10,485 nt of DNA. It comes from Nitrospinota bacterium (GTDB lineage: Bacteria > Nitrospinota_A > UBA7883). The stretch's first letter is position 1. Each line of letters starts with the position of its first letter. Location of the stretch: contig JAOUNV010000027.1 in assembly GCA_029880775.1 (NCBI GenBank), forward strand, positions 1-10,485. Direction: 5' to 3'. The translations under genes were made by a program, and so were the position numbers. Below, one piece after another: positions 1 to 7,468 of this stretch. The notes beneath the pieces are model-generated. The model did no database searches. It saw nothing but the letters and a program-made list of their open reading frames with translations, and was not told where the DNA came from.

Positions 1-689
1 GCGCCACGGACTTGACCGCCTTGCTGGAGGCGATCCTGAGTAAAACCGATATCGCCCGCATGCGGCTCTCCAGCATCAACCCGAACAATATTACACAGAG
101 GCTTGTCGACCTGATGGTGTCGGAGAGCAGGTTCTGCCCCCATCTGCATATCCCCCTGCAAAACGGCTCCGACAGGATATTGAAGCTGATGCGTAGGCCA
201 TACACATCCGCCATGTACGAGGATCTGCTGAGCCGACTTGCCGAACGCATAGAGGGGATCGGACTGGGAGCGGATGTGATGACCGGGTTCCCTGGCGAGA
301 CGGAGGAGGATTTCGAAATGACCCGATCCCTTATCGAGCGGCTTCCCCTGATGATGATGCACGTTTTCTCTTACTCTTCGAGAGCCGGCACGGAGGCCCA
401 CACCCTCCCTGGCGCCGTGGTGCGAGCCAGCGCAAAGGAGCGTACCGCGAAGCTGAAGGCGATATCCGATATGAAGCGCCGGGAGTTCATATCGTCCCAC
501 GAAGGAAAAGAGATGGACGTGCTGGTGGAAAGCAGCAGGACCACAGGTGGCAAGCTGAAAGGATTCACAGCCAACTATATCCCCGCGGTTTTCGATGGGC
601 CGGACGAAATGTCTAACACCATAGTCCGGGTGATCGGCCAACGCGCGAAGGGTGGGGCGCTGGAGTGCCGCATCCCCGAGGGCGCGTGA
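1..689 (+). CDS. mtaB: tRNA t6A37 methylthiotransferase MtaB, C-terminal part (5' end outside window)
   Basis: The frame is open from the left edge (codons from base 3) to TGA at 687-689, so this is the C-terminal half of a longer protein. MtaB is a radical-SAM, two-cluster enzyme that converts N6-threonylcarbamoyladenosine at position 37 of ANN-decoding tRNAs to its 2-methylthio derivative. The fragment shows the late radical-SAM barrel signatures of this family: RLSSINP near its start, then CPHLHIPLQNGSD, MRRPYT and DVMTGFPGETEEDF, followed by HVFSYSSRAGTEA. The last ~65 residues fit the RNA-binding TRAM-type domain (GFTANYIPAVF). MRRPYT and the HVFSYSSRAGT block fit MtaB better than MiaB or RimO. 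The CxxxCxxC cluster motif and the N-terminal MTTase domain lie upstream of the window. The stop codon overlaps the start of the next gene by one base, implying a shared transcript. TTG at 12 is an internal codon, not a start. Confidence 0.9.
   Translation, partial: ATDLTALLEAILSKTDIARMRLSSINPNNITQRLVDLMVSESRFCPHLHIPLQNGSDRILKLMRRPYTSAMYEDLLSRLAERIEGIGLGADVMTGFPGETEEDFEMTRSLIERLPLMMMHVFSYSSRAGTEAHTLPGAVVRASAKERTAKLKAISDMKRREFISSHEGKEMDVLVESSRTTGGKLKGFTANYIPAVFDGPDEMSNTIVRVIGQRAKGGALECRIPEGA
678..682 (+). promoter_or_regulatory. Ribosome binding site of the SAM hydrolase gene
   Basis: GAGGG lies six bases before ATG 689, inside the last codons of mtaB. It decides the start at 689 over the upstream GTG at 665, which would add eight poorly conserved residues. 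Confidence 0.6.
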
Positions 690-1489
690 TGGCGGTCGTG
701 ACGCTGACCACCGATTTCGGGCTGGAGGATGGCTACACTGGAGTGATGAAAGGCGTGATGCTCAGTATCGGTCCCTCCGTGTCCATTGTGGATATCACCC
801 ACAATATTCGGCCCCAGGCGATCGTGCAGGCGGCGTATATCCTTGGGGCGGCGTATCCACATTTTCCGGAGGGGAGCATCCATGTGTGCGTGGTGGATCC
901 GGGGGTGGGCTCTCAAAGAAAGCCGCTGGCGATCCGGGCTGGGGGACGATACTTCCTGGGGCCGGACAACGGCGTGTTCACCAGAGTGTTCATGCGCCAT
1001 CCAGACTTCGAAGCGTATGAGATCACAAACCGGGAGCGAATGGCGGAGAGAATTTCCTTCACCTTTCACGGGCGGGATATCTTCGCCCCTTCCGCGGCCC
1101 ATCTGGCCTGCGGCGCGGCGCTGGAGACTTTCGGCCCCAGAGCGCCAGAGCCTGTGCGGGTGGACGCGGACGATGCCCGTCTGGACACGCCGGGTGTGAT
1201 AAAAGGCGCCATCGTATACATCGATCACTACGGCAACGCCATCACAAATATAGACACCAGACTGTTTGAGACTGTCATGAAAGAGGGGAGTTACGACGGA
1301 TATGAAGTGGTTCACCACGCGGGGCGGGTTTCCTCCATCCTTCGTTCATACAACGAGGCGGCGGACATGACGGCGCTGTGCGTCACAGTGGGCAGCTGGA
1401 ACACGCTGGAGTTCTTCACCCGGCTGGGGCACGCCGCTAATATCCATGGGCTTTGTGTGAATGACCAGGTTCAAGTCCGCTTCAGCTAG
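689..1489 (+). CDS. S-adenosyl-L-methionine hydrolase (adenosine-forming), DUF62 family
   Basis: The 266-residue product belongs to the DUF62 family (SAM hydroxide adenosyltransferases, related to the SAM fluorinase and chlorinase), which uses water to split SAM into adenosine and methionine. The N-terminal domain opens with TLTTDFGLEDGY (residues 5-16), followed by VDITHNI (34-40). The three residues that typify the hydrolases are visible: Asp70 and Arg77 in VVDPGVGSQR and His127 in FHGRDIFAP. The C-terminal domain has IDHYGNAITNI (178-188), the usual nucleoside-binding segment, and a late GSWNTLEFF. Length is normal for the family. ATG 689 overlaps the mtaB stop (TGATG) and has a GAGGG site six bases upstream, so translation is probably coupled to mtaB. 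The 3' end overlaps mltA by 29 bases. The physiological purpose of DUF62 hydrolases is not well settled; control of SAM or supply of adenosine and methionine are possible roles. Confidence 0.92.
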   Translation: MAVVTLTTDFGLEDGYTGVMKGVMLSIGPSVSIVDITHNIRPQAIVQAAYILGAAYPHFPEGSIHVCVVDPGVGSQRKPLAIRAGGRYFLGPDNGVFTRVFMRHPDFEAYEITNRERMAERISFTFHGRDIFAPSAAHLACGAALETFGPRAPEPVRVDADDARLDTPGVIKGAIVYIDHYGNAITNIDTRLFETVMKEGSYDGYEVVHHAGRVSSILRSYNEAADMTALCVTVGSWNTLEFFTRLGHAANIHGLCVNDQVQVRFS

Positions 1490-2690
1490 GCTGCTGGCCG
1501 TGGCGCTGGGGCTGGCCCTGGCGGCCGAGGGGTGCCAGAGCCTTCATGAACCGAAGCCGGTGAAGAAATATCCTATGGTTCGCCACACCGGGGCCATGCC
1601 CAGCTTTGCCGATGACATGGATATAAAGTCGCTGACCCAGGCGGCCGAGCGCTCTTTTGAATATCTGTCGATCATAAATCCGGCCACCGAGTTTCAATTC
1701 GGCCAGCGGATCGTGACGGCGCCCCAGATGGCCTTTTCCATTCGGCGGCTAATGGAGATTATCCAGTACGAGCGGGACCCGAAGCGACGGGCCTTCATGA
1801 TCCGCAATGAGTTCGATGTATTCAAGGGCTCCGGTGTCACGGATGGAGGCAACGTGCTGATTACCGGGTACTATCAGCCGGTGATGAATGTCCGCAGGCA
1901 AAAGGACGAAACCTTCCGCTATCCCTTATACAGGGCTCCGGATGACCTGGTGCAGGTGGATCTTGGTCTCTTTTCCGACAAGCTGAAAGGCAAGAGAATA
2001 TCCGGGATGGTGAAAAATGGCAGGCTGGAGCCCTATCACGACCGGCGGGCGATTGATGGTGAGGGGGTCTTGGAGGCGAGGGGGCTGGAGGTCGCCTGGG
2101 CGGATGATCCGTTCGACGTGTTCATCCTCCACATCCAAGGCTCCGGCGTGTTGCGATACGAGGATGGCGAGGAGAAGTTCGCCAACTACGCCACAGTGAA
2201 CGGGCACAAATACCAGTCGATCGGCAAGAAGATAATCGAGGAGGGAAAGGTCCCCCGGGAGAAGATGTCTCTGCAGGCGCTGCGGCAATGGTTCCGGGAA
2301 AATCCCCAGGAGCTGGAGCGTAACCTGTTCGTCAATCCCAGCTACGTGTTTTTCCGGGTCATGGACGAAGGGCCTTTCGGTTCGCTGGGCAGAATACTGG
2401 TGGATGGGCGAAGCGCGGCTTTTGATCATTCGCTTTTCCCTAAAGCGGCTATGGCCTGGTTTATGGCGGACATTCCCCAGGCGCAAGATGGCATGTCAGC
2501 GGGAGTGAAACGCGTCGGCAGGTTCGTGTTTAACCATGACCAGGGTGGCGCTATCAAAGGACCGGGGCGGATGGATCTTTTTTTTGGTAAAGGGCGTGAC
2601 GCGGAAGCGGCGGCGGGGATGATGAAAAATCCCGGGCAATTGTATTTTCTGCTTTTAAAAGAAAAGTTGATCCGGCTCGCGGGGGAATGA
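1461..2690 (+). CDS. mltA: Membrane-bound lytic murein transglycosylase A
   Basis: The product (409 residues) matches MltA, which cleaves the MurNAc-GlcNAc bond of peptidoglycan to give 1,6-anhydro-muropeptides at the outer membrane. Residues 1-25 form a basic start and hydrophobic stretch ending in AAEGC, so Cys25 could be lipidated, but the Glu at -2 makes the lipobox atypical. The MltA barrel domain follows, with TGYYQP (135-140), FDVFILHIQGSG (218-229) and YATVNGHKYQSIGK (243-256). The C-terminal 3D domain is clear: HDQGGAIKG (359-367) and GRMDLFFGKG (369-378). Asp360 and Asp372 are conserved acidic residues there; Asp372 probably corresponds to the catalytic Asp308 of the E. coli enzyme. 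It is somewhat longer than E. coli MltA. The start ATG 1461 lies inside the end of the SAM hydrolase gene (29-base overlap) with no strong ribosome site, so coupling is likely. The downstream neighbour is convergent. Confidence 0.93.
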   Translation: MTRFKSASARLLAVALGLALAAEGCQSLHEPKPVKKYPMVRHTGAMPSFADDMDIKSLTQAAERSFEYLSIINPATEFQFGQRIVTAPQMAFSIRRLMEIIQYERDPKRRAFMIRNEFDVFKGSGVTDGGNVLITGYYQPVMNVRRQKDETFRYPLYRAPDDLVQVDLGLFSDKLKGKRISGMVKNGRLEPYHDRRAIDGEGVLEARGLEVAWADDPFDVFILHIQGSGVLRYEDGEEKFANYATVNGHKYQSIGKKIIEEGKVPREKMSLQALRQWFRENPQELERNLFVNPSYVFFRVMDEGPFGSLGRILVDGRSAAFDHSLFPKAAMAWFMADIPQAQDGMSAGVKRVGRFVFNHDQGGAIKGPGRMDLFFGKGRDAEAAAGMMKNPGQLYFLLLKEKLIRLAGE

Positions 2691-2809
2691 TCGATTCCGC
2701 CCATTACATGCGCAAGTTTGGGCCAGGAGGCAATTGAGGTTTAATTACAGCTGAGATAATAATCCCGGTGGTATACAATTGAGCGCAACCTACAGCAGTG
2801 AGCCGATAC

Positions 2810-3790
2810 TCAGGCGTGGCCGGTTAGAACCAGAACTATCTCTATTACTATCAGGACCACTATGGTGATTTCCAGGATGATATTGTAAATTTCTCCTTGC
2901 CGGGTGGAAACCATTTCGAACATTTTTTCTAGAGTGGAGAGCTTACCTCCCACAGTAACGCGCCACCGCTCTATAAACAGTTTACGCACAGCCAGCTGAT
3001 AGACTCTGGCGTCGTACCATTCACCGTACAGCTTCATGGCGTTGTCTATAGCGTCCAGTTCCAGGAGGCTGGTGGTGCGTGTGGCTACTATTGAGCTTAA
3101 TGTATTTGACAGGCGCCACACCCCCGTCGCGCCAAGATTCCCCTGCTCGCGGAACCGGTCCAGTTCGCGGGTCAGTTCATCGTCCAAAGCGCGAAGGGAT
3201 AGAATCTGCACGTTGGCGACTTCCAACAGGGCCAGGTCGTCTTCGAACTCCCCCTCCATGTCGAACAGCGCCGCCCCGTCCCAGTCCACCACCACCAGGT
3301 CATCCGCCTCGTACCGGACCGACCCTGCCAGGGTGGAATCTATCTCCGTATCGGTGAGAATGGCTGTCTCATCCCGAAGAAGCTGGGTCAGAAGCAGACG
3401 ATGCTCATCAATAAACCGGTCGATATCGTCGTAACCAGAGAAGCAATAAAAAGAGAATTCCTCCCGAAGACCAAGAGCGCCATGCTCCCTGGCTACAGAG
3501 ACGGCTATGTCGTTCAGCTTCTCCTTTTGCGCCAGTACAGTTTCCGCGCTGTCGATGGAAAATGGGGTGGAGACTTCAACGACTATAAAGACACCCCGCA
3601 ATCCCTTTATCCGGGCCGAAATATCGGGGTCTGCGCCGTCGACTGGGCGCCAGTCTCTGACGATTTTAAAGCGGGGATAATATTCATCGTATCCGGGAGA
3701 CCCCTTCGTCGGCTTGTATGGTAAGTCTGGAGCATGCGGATCCACCCCATGGGCGATCACCGTGACGGTATGAATGATAGTTGCCCTCAT
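2810..3790 (-). CDS. Tail-anchored protein resembling the RMD1/DUF155 family
   Basis: The 326-residue protein has a mixed N-terminal part, an acidic middle (VVVDWDGAALFDMEGEFEDD, 167-186), then a long charged helical stretch starting at LLEVANVQILSLRALDDEL. It ends in a single hydrophobic helix at about 304-323 followed only by TGHA. The layout of helical segment, LSTLEKMFEMVSTRQGEIYN, and an Ile/Val-rich terminal helix is that of RMD1/Sif2/DUF155 proteins, where the C-terminal helix anchors the protein in a membrane with the bulk in the cytoplasm. This assignment rests on pattern and topology, not on a diagnostic motif; the N-terminal half is not one I recognise strongly. The family's molecular function in bacteria is unknown to me. 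ATG 3790 is the best start, though no clear Shine-Dalgarno precedes it. It lies 189 bases downstream of the broken carbonic anhydrase gene on the same strand and converges with mltA. Confidence 0.6.
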   Translation of the reverse strand: MRATIIHTVTVIAHGVDPHAPDLPYKPTKGSPGYDEYYPRFKIVRDWRPVDGADPDISARIKGLRGVFIVVEVSTPFSIDSAETVLAQKEKLNDIAVSVAREHGALGLREEFSFYCFSGYDDIDRFIDEHRLLLTQLLRDETAILTDTEIDSTLAGSVRYEADDLVVVDWDGAALFDMEGEFEDDLALLEVANVQILSLRALDDELTRELDRFREQGNLGATGVWRLSNTLSSIVATRTTSLLELDAIDNAMKLYGEWYDARVYQLAVRKLFIERWRVTVGGKLSTLEKMFEMVSTRQGEIYNIILEITIVVLIVIEIVLVLTGHA

Positions 3791-3979
3791 GGCTTATTTT
3801 ATCGCAAAACACCAGCTTGTTCGCAGGAGAAAATAAGACCCTGTCAAAGAGGATAAGTAGCAGGCAGGCCATAGATTGCGGATAAACGATGTGAAGTCAG
3901 GCATGGATGACGAGGATAGCGGTTTTGCCGCTTCTCTGTCCTGTTGTCCAAGCTAGAGGCTGCGGCGAACCTTCCGTGC

Positions 3980-4772
3980 TTAATTCATATGGAAAATCGT
4001 TCGACCATTGAGGTTCTGCGTCGGCCGGGCATTGCCACCATACAAATCTTCTATCTTCTTGATCTGGGCTTCGGAAGCCGTGGTGGGAGTCTCCAGCACG
4101 CTCCACACTAGCCCTTTCGAGCATGGTGGAGTTGTCAGCGAACCGCTATATCTCAGGTGCGCCATGGAGTCTGGAAGTAATTCGTTGGCGTCCACCTGGG
4201 TGGAAACCGTAACTTCCTTATTTTCCGTTTCCACCGCGGCGCTAAACACTGTCTCCACCGCGTTGTTTGCTGAGCCGCTGTCATAGAACACACCCACAAC
4301 CGCGTACTCTCCATCGGCTGATTTGCTGACGAGATGACCTTCCATTCTGTGGGTCGCGCCGTCCACCGTGTGTTCAGACGGGGTGTGGAAATGGAACTGC
4401 AGCAGGTTATACTGTTTCCCGGCCACGGTGATATATCCACCATCGGTGGGGGTGAACATTATGGTATGCCCGTTGTTGACCACGTTCCCGGCGCTGGCTT
4501 TGTAATGGAACTCCAGGTCTGAAGCGGCGTTGGTAACGGACGCTGTGATATCGATTGGCGACTGGTTTGTTCCTGTTTTGCATGCAATCCACTGAGGGTC
4601 CAGGTCACCCCAATGCTCAGGCCCAGTGGTTCAGGAGTAGCTCCAATGAGCCCCATGGCCATCCGGTGGCGGGCTCGTTGGTGGTTGTGGATGAGCCGCT
4701 GCATGAAAGCTGCAATGCCATAAATGCGGCCAGCAGGACGGAAGAAAAACCCGCGAAACGTAACTTTTTCAT
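3980..4772 (-). pseudogene. Alpha-carbonic anhydrase, exported, broken by a frame change and an in-frame TGA
   Basis: Alpha-carbonic anhydrases interconvert CO2 and bicarbonate in the periplasm or outside the cell. The reading frame from 4630 to 3980 encodes a nearly whole enzyme: TGPEHWGDLDPQWIACKTG, then NQSPIDI, the zinc-ligand segment LLQFHFHTPSEH with its two histidines, the third ligand in EGHLV, and SGSLTTPPC before a normal C terminus (NARPTQNLNGRTIF). The N terminus starts at ATG 4772 after GAGGGG (four-base spacing) and gives a signal sequence, MKKLRFAGFSSVLLAAFMAL, with Cys24 and a SGSSTTT linker suggesting a lipoprotein. That frame differs from the enzyme frame: it must shift between about 4712 and 4655, where the enzyme frame reads DGHGAHWSYS. 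The enzyme frame is then cut by TGA at 4633-4631, where the family has Gly in WxYxG. No good start follows that stop (only GTG at 4483, inside the fold). Two lesions within about 80 bases suggest a recent pseudogene, or sequence errors. Confidence 0.85.
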
Positions 4773-4928
4773 AGATCCCCTCATTTGTCTCAAGTTTTAA
4801 AAAAAATGGTATATGAACAGTTCCAGCAACTCCCCAAAGAAAGCTGGCCCCCCCAAAAAGCTTGCCATAATATCTGAGCCGATGTTTTCTCGATAATTCC
4901 CGGAGCAGTCAACCATATTTATTTCGAC

Positions 4929-5057
4929 ATGGTGAGAAAAATGGAGTGGCTAAGGAAATTAACGATCCATTTTGTTCTGCTCTCTCTGGGTCTGATGAGC
5001 ATTATTATCTGTAGAACATGGCGCCGATGCGTAAATACATTTAAAAGTCAGGATTGA
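4929..5057 (+). CDS. Possible 42-residue single-helix membrane peptide (doubtful)
   Basis: An ATG-initiated frame encodes a peptide with a basic start (MVRKMEWLRK), a hydrophobic stretch (FVLLSLGLMSIII) and a basic tail (RTWRRC), the layout of a small single-pass membrane protein. It ends at TGA 5055-5057, overlapping the antisense 3' end of the racemase gene by 17 bases. There is no Shine-Dalgarno before the ATG and no clear promoter, and I know no homologue. It lies in the 268-base gap between the carbonic anhydrase start and the racemase stop. A chance frame is at least as likely as a gene. Confidence 0.15.
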   Translation: MVRKMEWLRKLTIHFVLLSLGLMSIIICRTWRRCVNTFKSQD

Positions 5058-6108
5058 GGTTGGAATAGGATTTTGCCATAAAAGGAGAGGTCATAGCGCG
5101 AACCAGCGCGCTATAATTTAGCGAGAACACCATTTCGGCGCCCACAGAAAACCCAGACTCCAGGATCAGGTGATCACTACTGGCCCCCAGAATCTTGATT
5201 TCGGGAGGCGGAACAAGGCCTTGCGGATCTGTGTCCTGCTCTCCGATGGCGAGGATTACCTGCGAAATACTACCCCGATCCATGGGGAATTTCTTGTTTC
5301 CAAACGCGGTCTGGGCGATATCGCCCCATGGCTTCGAAGGCTTGATCTTGGACTCGATCACTTCGGCTGTGAGAGTGATGGCGTCTGTATGCAATCCGTC
5401 AATGGGTTGGCGGTGGAGAGGCTCCCGGCCAAGGAGGATCGCCTCGCCCAGGCGCAGATTGTTGATTCTACCTGCTTCTGCGTCGCTGAGTGCCCATGGA
5501 AGGTTTGCGGAGTTCCCACCTGACACAATGTCAACCGTCAGGCCGAATGTTGCCTCGATGGAGGCTGCAAGAGCGGATAGCTGCGCCATTTTCCTTGCGT
5601 CAGGGGCTACTCCGCTACGGCAGGCCAAGTTGGCGCCGATCCCTTTGAACGCGATGTTCGGCAGAAGAAGGGTCTCTCTCACGATGTTCATAAGGTCGCC
5701 TGGCATTACTCCTTCACGGAGATCTCCCATCTCGACCATCAGCACGATTGAGTGGGTCCGTTTCGCCCGCTGGGCGGCGAGCGAGAGAGTTTTTATTATA
5801 TCAATCTCAGTGTTGAAACTTACATCGGCGTACATCACCACTTGGTCCGCCTGACTGAGCATGGGAGAGCGGGTGAGTGTCATTGGCGCAGATACACCGG
5901 CGATATGCATAGCCTTGATGTTTTCGATGCGGGAGTCTCCCAGCCCTGTCACGCCTGCGTTAAGCAAGGCCCCAGCGATTTCGGGCGAGCCGAGGGTCGC
6001 CTTTGTGACACCAGTGACGGAGATGCCTTTGCTTGACAGGAGTTTGACAAGAGAGCTGGCGTTGTGACGGATCTTATCGAGGTCAATATTCAGTCGCGGT
6101 GTGGTCAT
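5041..6108 (-). CDS. PLP-dependent amino-acid racemase, ornithine/alanine racemase family
   Basis: The 355-residue product has the fold-type III (alanine racemase N-terminal domain) PLP barrel typical of ornithine racemase (Orr) and YhfX-like proteins. It begins PRLNIDLDKIRHNAS, followed by GVTKATLGSPEIA (33-45), in which Lys36 should form the Schiff base with PLP. Further family blocks are GDSRIENIK (57-65), GIGANLACRSGVAP (156-169), VSGGNSANLPWA (195-206) and INNLRLGEAILLGRE (215-229). These match the Orr type better than canonical biosynthetic alanine racemase (Alr). Substrate cannot be read from sequence; ornithine, alanine or another amino acid are possible. ATG 6108 overlaps the stop of the DUF1611 gene by one base (TGATG), which favours this start over TTG 6111 and indicates translational coupling. 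No Shine-Dalgarno is evident, as expected for re-initiation. The coupled DUF1611 partner suggests the two act in one pathway. Confidence 0.85.
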   Translation of the reverse strand: MTTPRLNIDLDKIRHNASSLVKLLSSKGISVTGVTKATLGSPEIAGALLNAGVTGLGDSRIENIKAMHIAGVSAPMTLTRSPMLSQADQVVMYADVSFNTEIDIIKTLSLAAQRAKRTHSIVLMVEMGDLREGVMPGDLMNIVRETLLLPNIAFKGIGANLACRSGVAPDARKMAQLSALAASIEATFGLTVDIVSGGNSANLPWALSDAEAGRINNLRLGEAILLGREPLHRQPIDGLHTDAITLTAEVIESKIKPSKPWGDIAQTAFGNKKFPMDRGSISQVILAIGEQDTDPQGLVPPPEIKILGASSDHLILESGFSVGAEMVFSLNYSALVRAMTSPFMAKSYSNLNPDF

Positions 6109-7304
6109 CAAGCGCCGACGGCCAGCTTCTCCTCAAGCTCCGGAAAGGCTGCAAGGACCATCTCCACCAGTCGCTCCGGTGACCGAGTCAGCGCATCGGT
6201 GGCGGGAATGCCCAGTTCGCTCTCGTAGCGCCCTATGGCAGCTTCGACTTCGGTGTCGGTCATATTCTCGTGGTTGATCGTTAGCCCGATGACCTTCGTA
6301 TCAGCGAAGGCCTGGATCAGATTTATTTCAGTGGCGGGAGTTGGCATGGGCATATGTTCAAAGTCGCAACGGTTGGTCCGCGCCGGAGCGTGCTGCAGCA
6401 CAACACCATCCGGGCGCCCGCCTCGGAGGATAAAGCAGGAAGACAAGTAGGCGGGGTGGCTTAGAGCGCCTTGTCCTTCGATTATGATCACATCTGGGGC
6501 CTCGGCTTCGAACGCCTCCACGATGCTTGCCTCCACCTCGCCTGAGCAAAACTGCGATGGGATGGCGTCTAGAGCGATACCGTAGCTGGCGCCCTGGATC
6601 AATCCGGTCTGGCCGGTGCCGACCATCACAGCTTTCACCCCGTGATCGTTGAGAGCGCGAGTCAGGATGGTGGCGGTGGTGCGCTTGCCAATGGCGGCGT
6701 CGGTGCCGAGCACGGCTATGCGGGGGCAAGTGACCTCGGTGATGCGTCCGCTAAACAACCGCAAATCCTTTTTTGCGCGTGGCTTTCGGACATCGAAGAT
6801 TGTGACATCCGACGCTAAGCTCGCCGCGGCGAACTCCGGGTCATCATTTAAAAATTCATGGAGGCCATTGACTATGTTCATTCCCAGGCCAATGGCCTCG
6901 AACACCAAGTCGCGCTCCAACTTCGACAACATGCCGCTGGCCGGGGCCATCCCATAGATAAAGTAATCCGGTACTCTTCCCGCGAAACTTAGCGCATCGG
7001 CCAGGTCACGGCAGATGGGAATAGCGTTCGGTTTCTCGTCTAACACCATTCCGGTGTTTTGGCCAGATTTCTGGCTGTCGATGACAGAAAGGATGTCGTA
7101 CTTTTCTGAATGACGGACCAGTCCATTGGCAGTCTTGCCATCAATGGCTCCAAAGTTCCCCTCGCAATAGACAACCGCAGTGGAGGCCCGCGTTTCCTTT
7201 CCCTTTGCGCGCAGGTGGGCAAAGGTAGGTATAATCTTGCCTGTGGCGCAATGGCCGTTGACTAAGTCAGAGCTTTGGATTCTTGAAAGTTTGGATGCGG
7301 ACAT
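6108..7304 (-). CDS. DUF1611 P-loop protein (DgcN-like)
   Basis: The 398-residue protein is of the DUF1611 family, with an N-terminal Rossmann-like half and a C-terminal P-loop NTPase-like half. Visible marks are YCEGNFGAIDGKTANGLVRH (46-65) and YGMAPASGMLS (117-127) in the N-terminal half; a Walker A-like GTDAAIGKRTTA (200-211); GTGQTGLIQGASYG (229-242); and IIIEGQGALSHPAY (273-286), resembling the ATP-dependent amidoligase/dethiobiotin synthetase type. DgcN, a D-glutamate N-acetyltransferase acting with the racemase DgcA, belongs to this family; others are uncharacterised. Here the partner is instead a PLP racemase directly downstream, overlapping by one base. I infer modification of a D- or L-amino acid. 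ATG 7304 is chosen because AAGGAG lies five bases before it; GTG 7310 would abut that site. The 164 bases between this gene and mgsA probably hold its promoter. Confidence 0.85.
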   Translation of the reverse strand: MSASKLSRIQSSDLVNGHCATGKIIPTFAHLRAKGKETRASTAVVYCEGNFGAIDGKTANGLVRHSEKYDILSVIDSQKSGQNTGMVLDEKPNAIPICRDLADALSFAGRVPDYFIYGMAPASGMLSKLERDLVFEAIGLGMNIVNGLHEFLNDDPEFAAASLASDVTIFDVRKPRAKKDLRLFSGRITEVTCPRIAVLGTDAAIGKRTTATILTRALNDHGVKAVMVGTGQTGLIQGASYGIALDAIPSQFCSGEVEASIVEAFEAEAPDVIIIEGQGALSHPAYLSSCFILRGGRPDGVVLQHAPARTNRCDFEHMPMPTPATEINLIQAFADTKVIGLTINHENMTDTEVEAAIGRYESELGIPATDALTRSPERLVEMVLAAFPELEEKLAVGA

Positions 7305-7309
7305 TGTCA

Positions 7310-7315
7310 CTCCTT
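7310..7315 (-). promoter_or_regulatory. Ribosome binding site of the DUF1611 gene
   Basis: On the minus strand AAGGAG is followed by TGACA and ATG 7304, a strong Shine-Dalgarno with five-base spacing. It settles the start at 7304 over GTG 7310. Confidence 0.75.
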
Positions 7316-7468
7316 GAGTTATCTCAGGGGAGGCGACAGTATCGTGTCAGCCGGGATTGACTGAATTTCAACGAATAGTCTCCGCTAAGCGGGAAAGCTA
7401 CAGGTACAATATCACATTATGACGCCAAATGACATTAAAGTATCTTTGCGGCAAGAACCTCGGCCCTT

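Noticed and set aside
575..1318. Long open frame on the minus strand opposite the end of mtaB and the SAM hydrolase
   Set aside because: It is antisense to clearly recognised genes, has low-complexity Arg/His-rich composition and no known domain.
2691..2809. Search for a terminator or small gene between convergent mltA and the DUF155-like gene
   Set aside because: An AGGAGG is followed only by a six-codon frame, and no GC-rich hairpin with a T-run was found.
3918..3932. Hairpin AGCGG-TTTTG-CCGCT downstream of the carbonic anhydrase gene as a terminator
   Set aside because: Only five base pairs and no T-run after it on the minus strand.
4631..4633. TGA in the carbonic anhydrase read as selenocysteine, or as glycine under the SR1/Gracilibacteria code
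   Set aside because: TGA ends mtaB, mltA, the DUF155-like gene and the DUF1611 gene at their expected lengths, so it is a stop here. The position calls for Gly, not Cys/Sec, and a separate frame change lies upstream.
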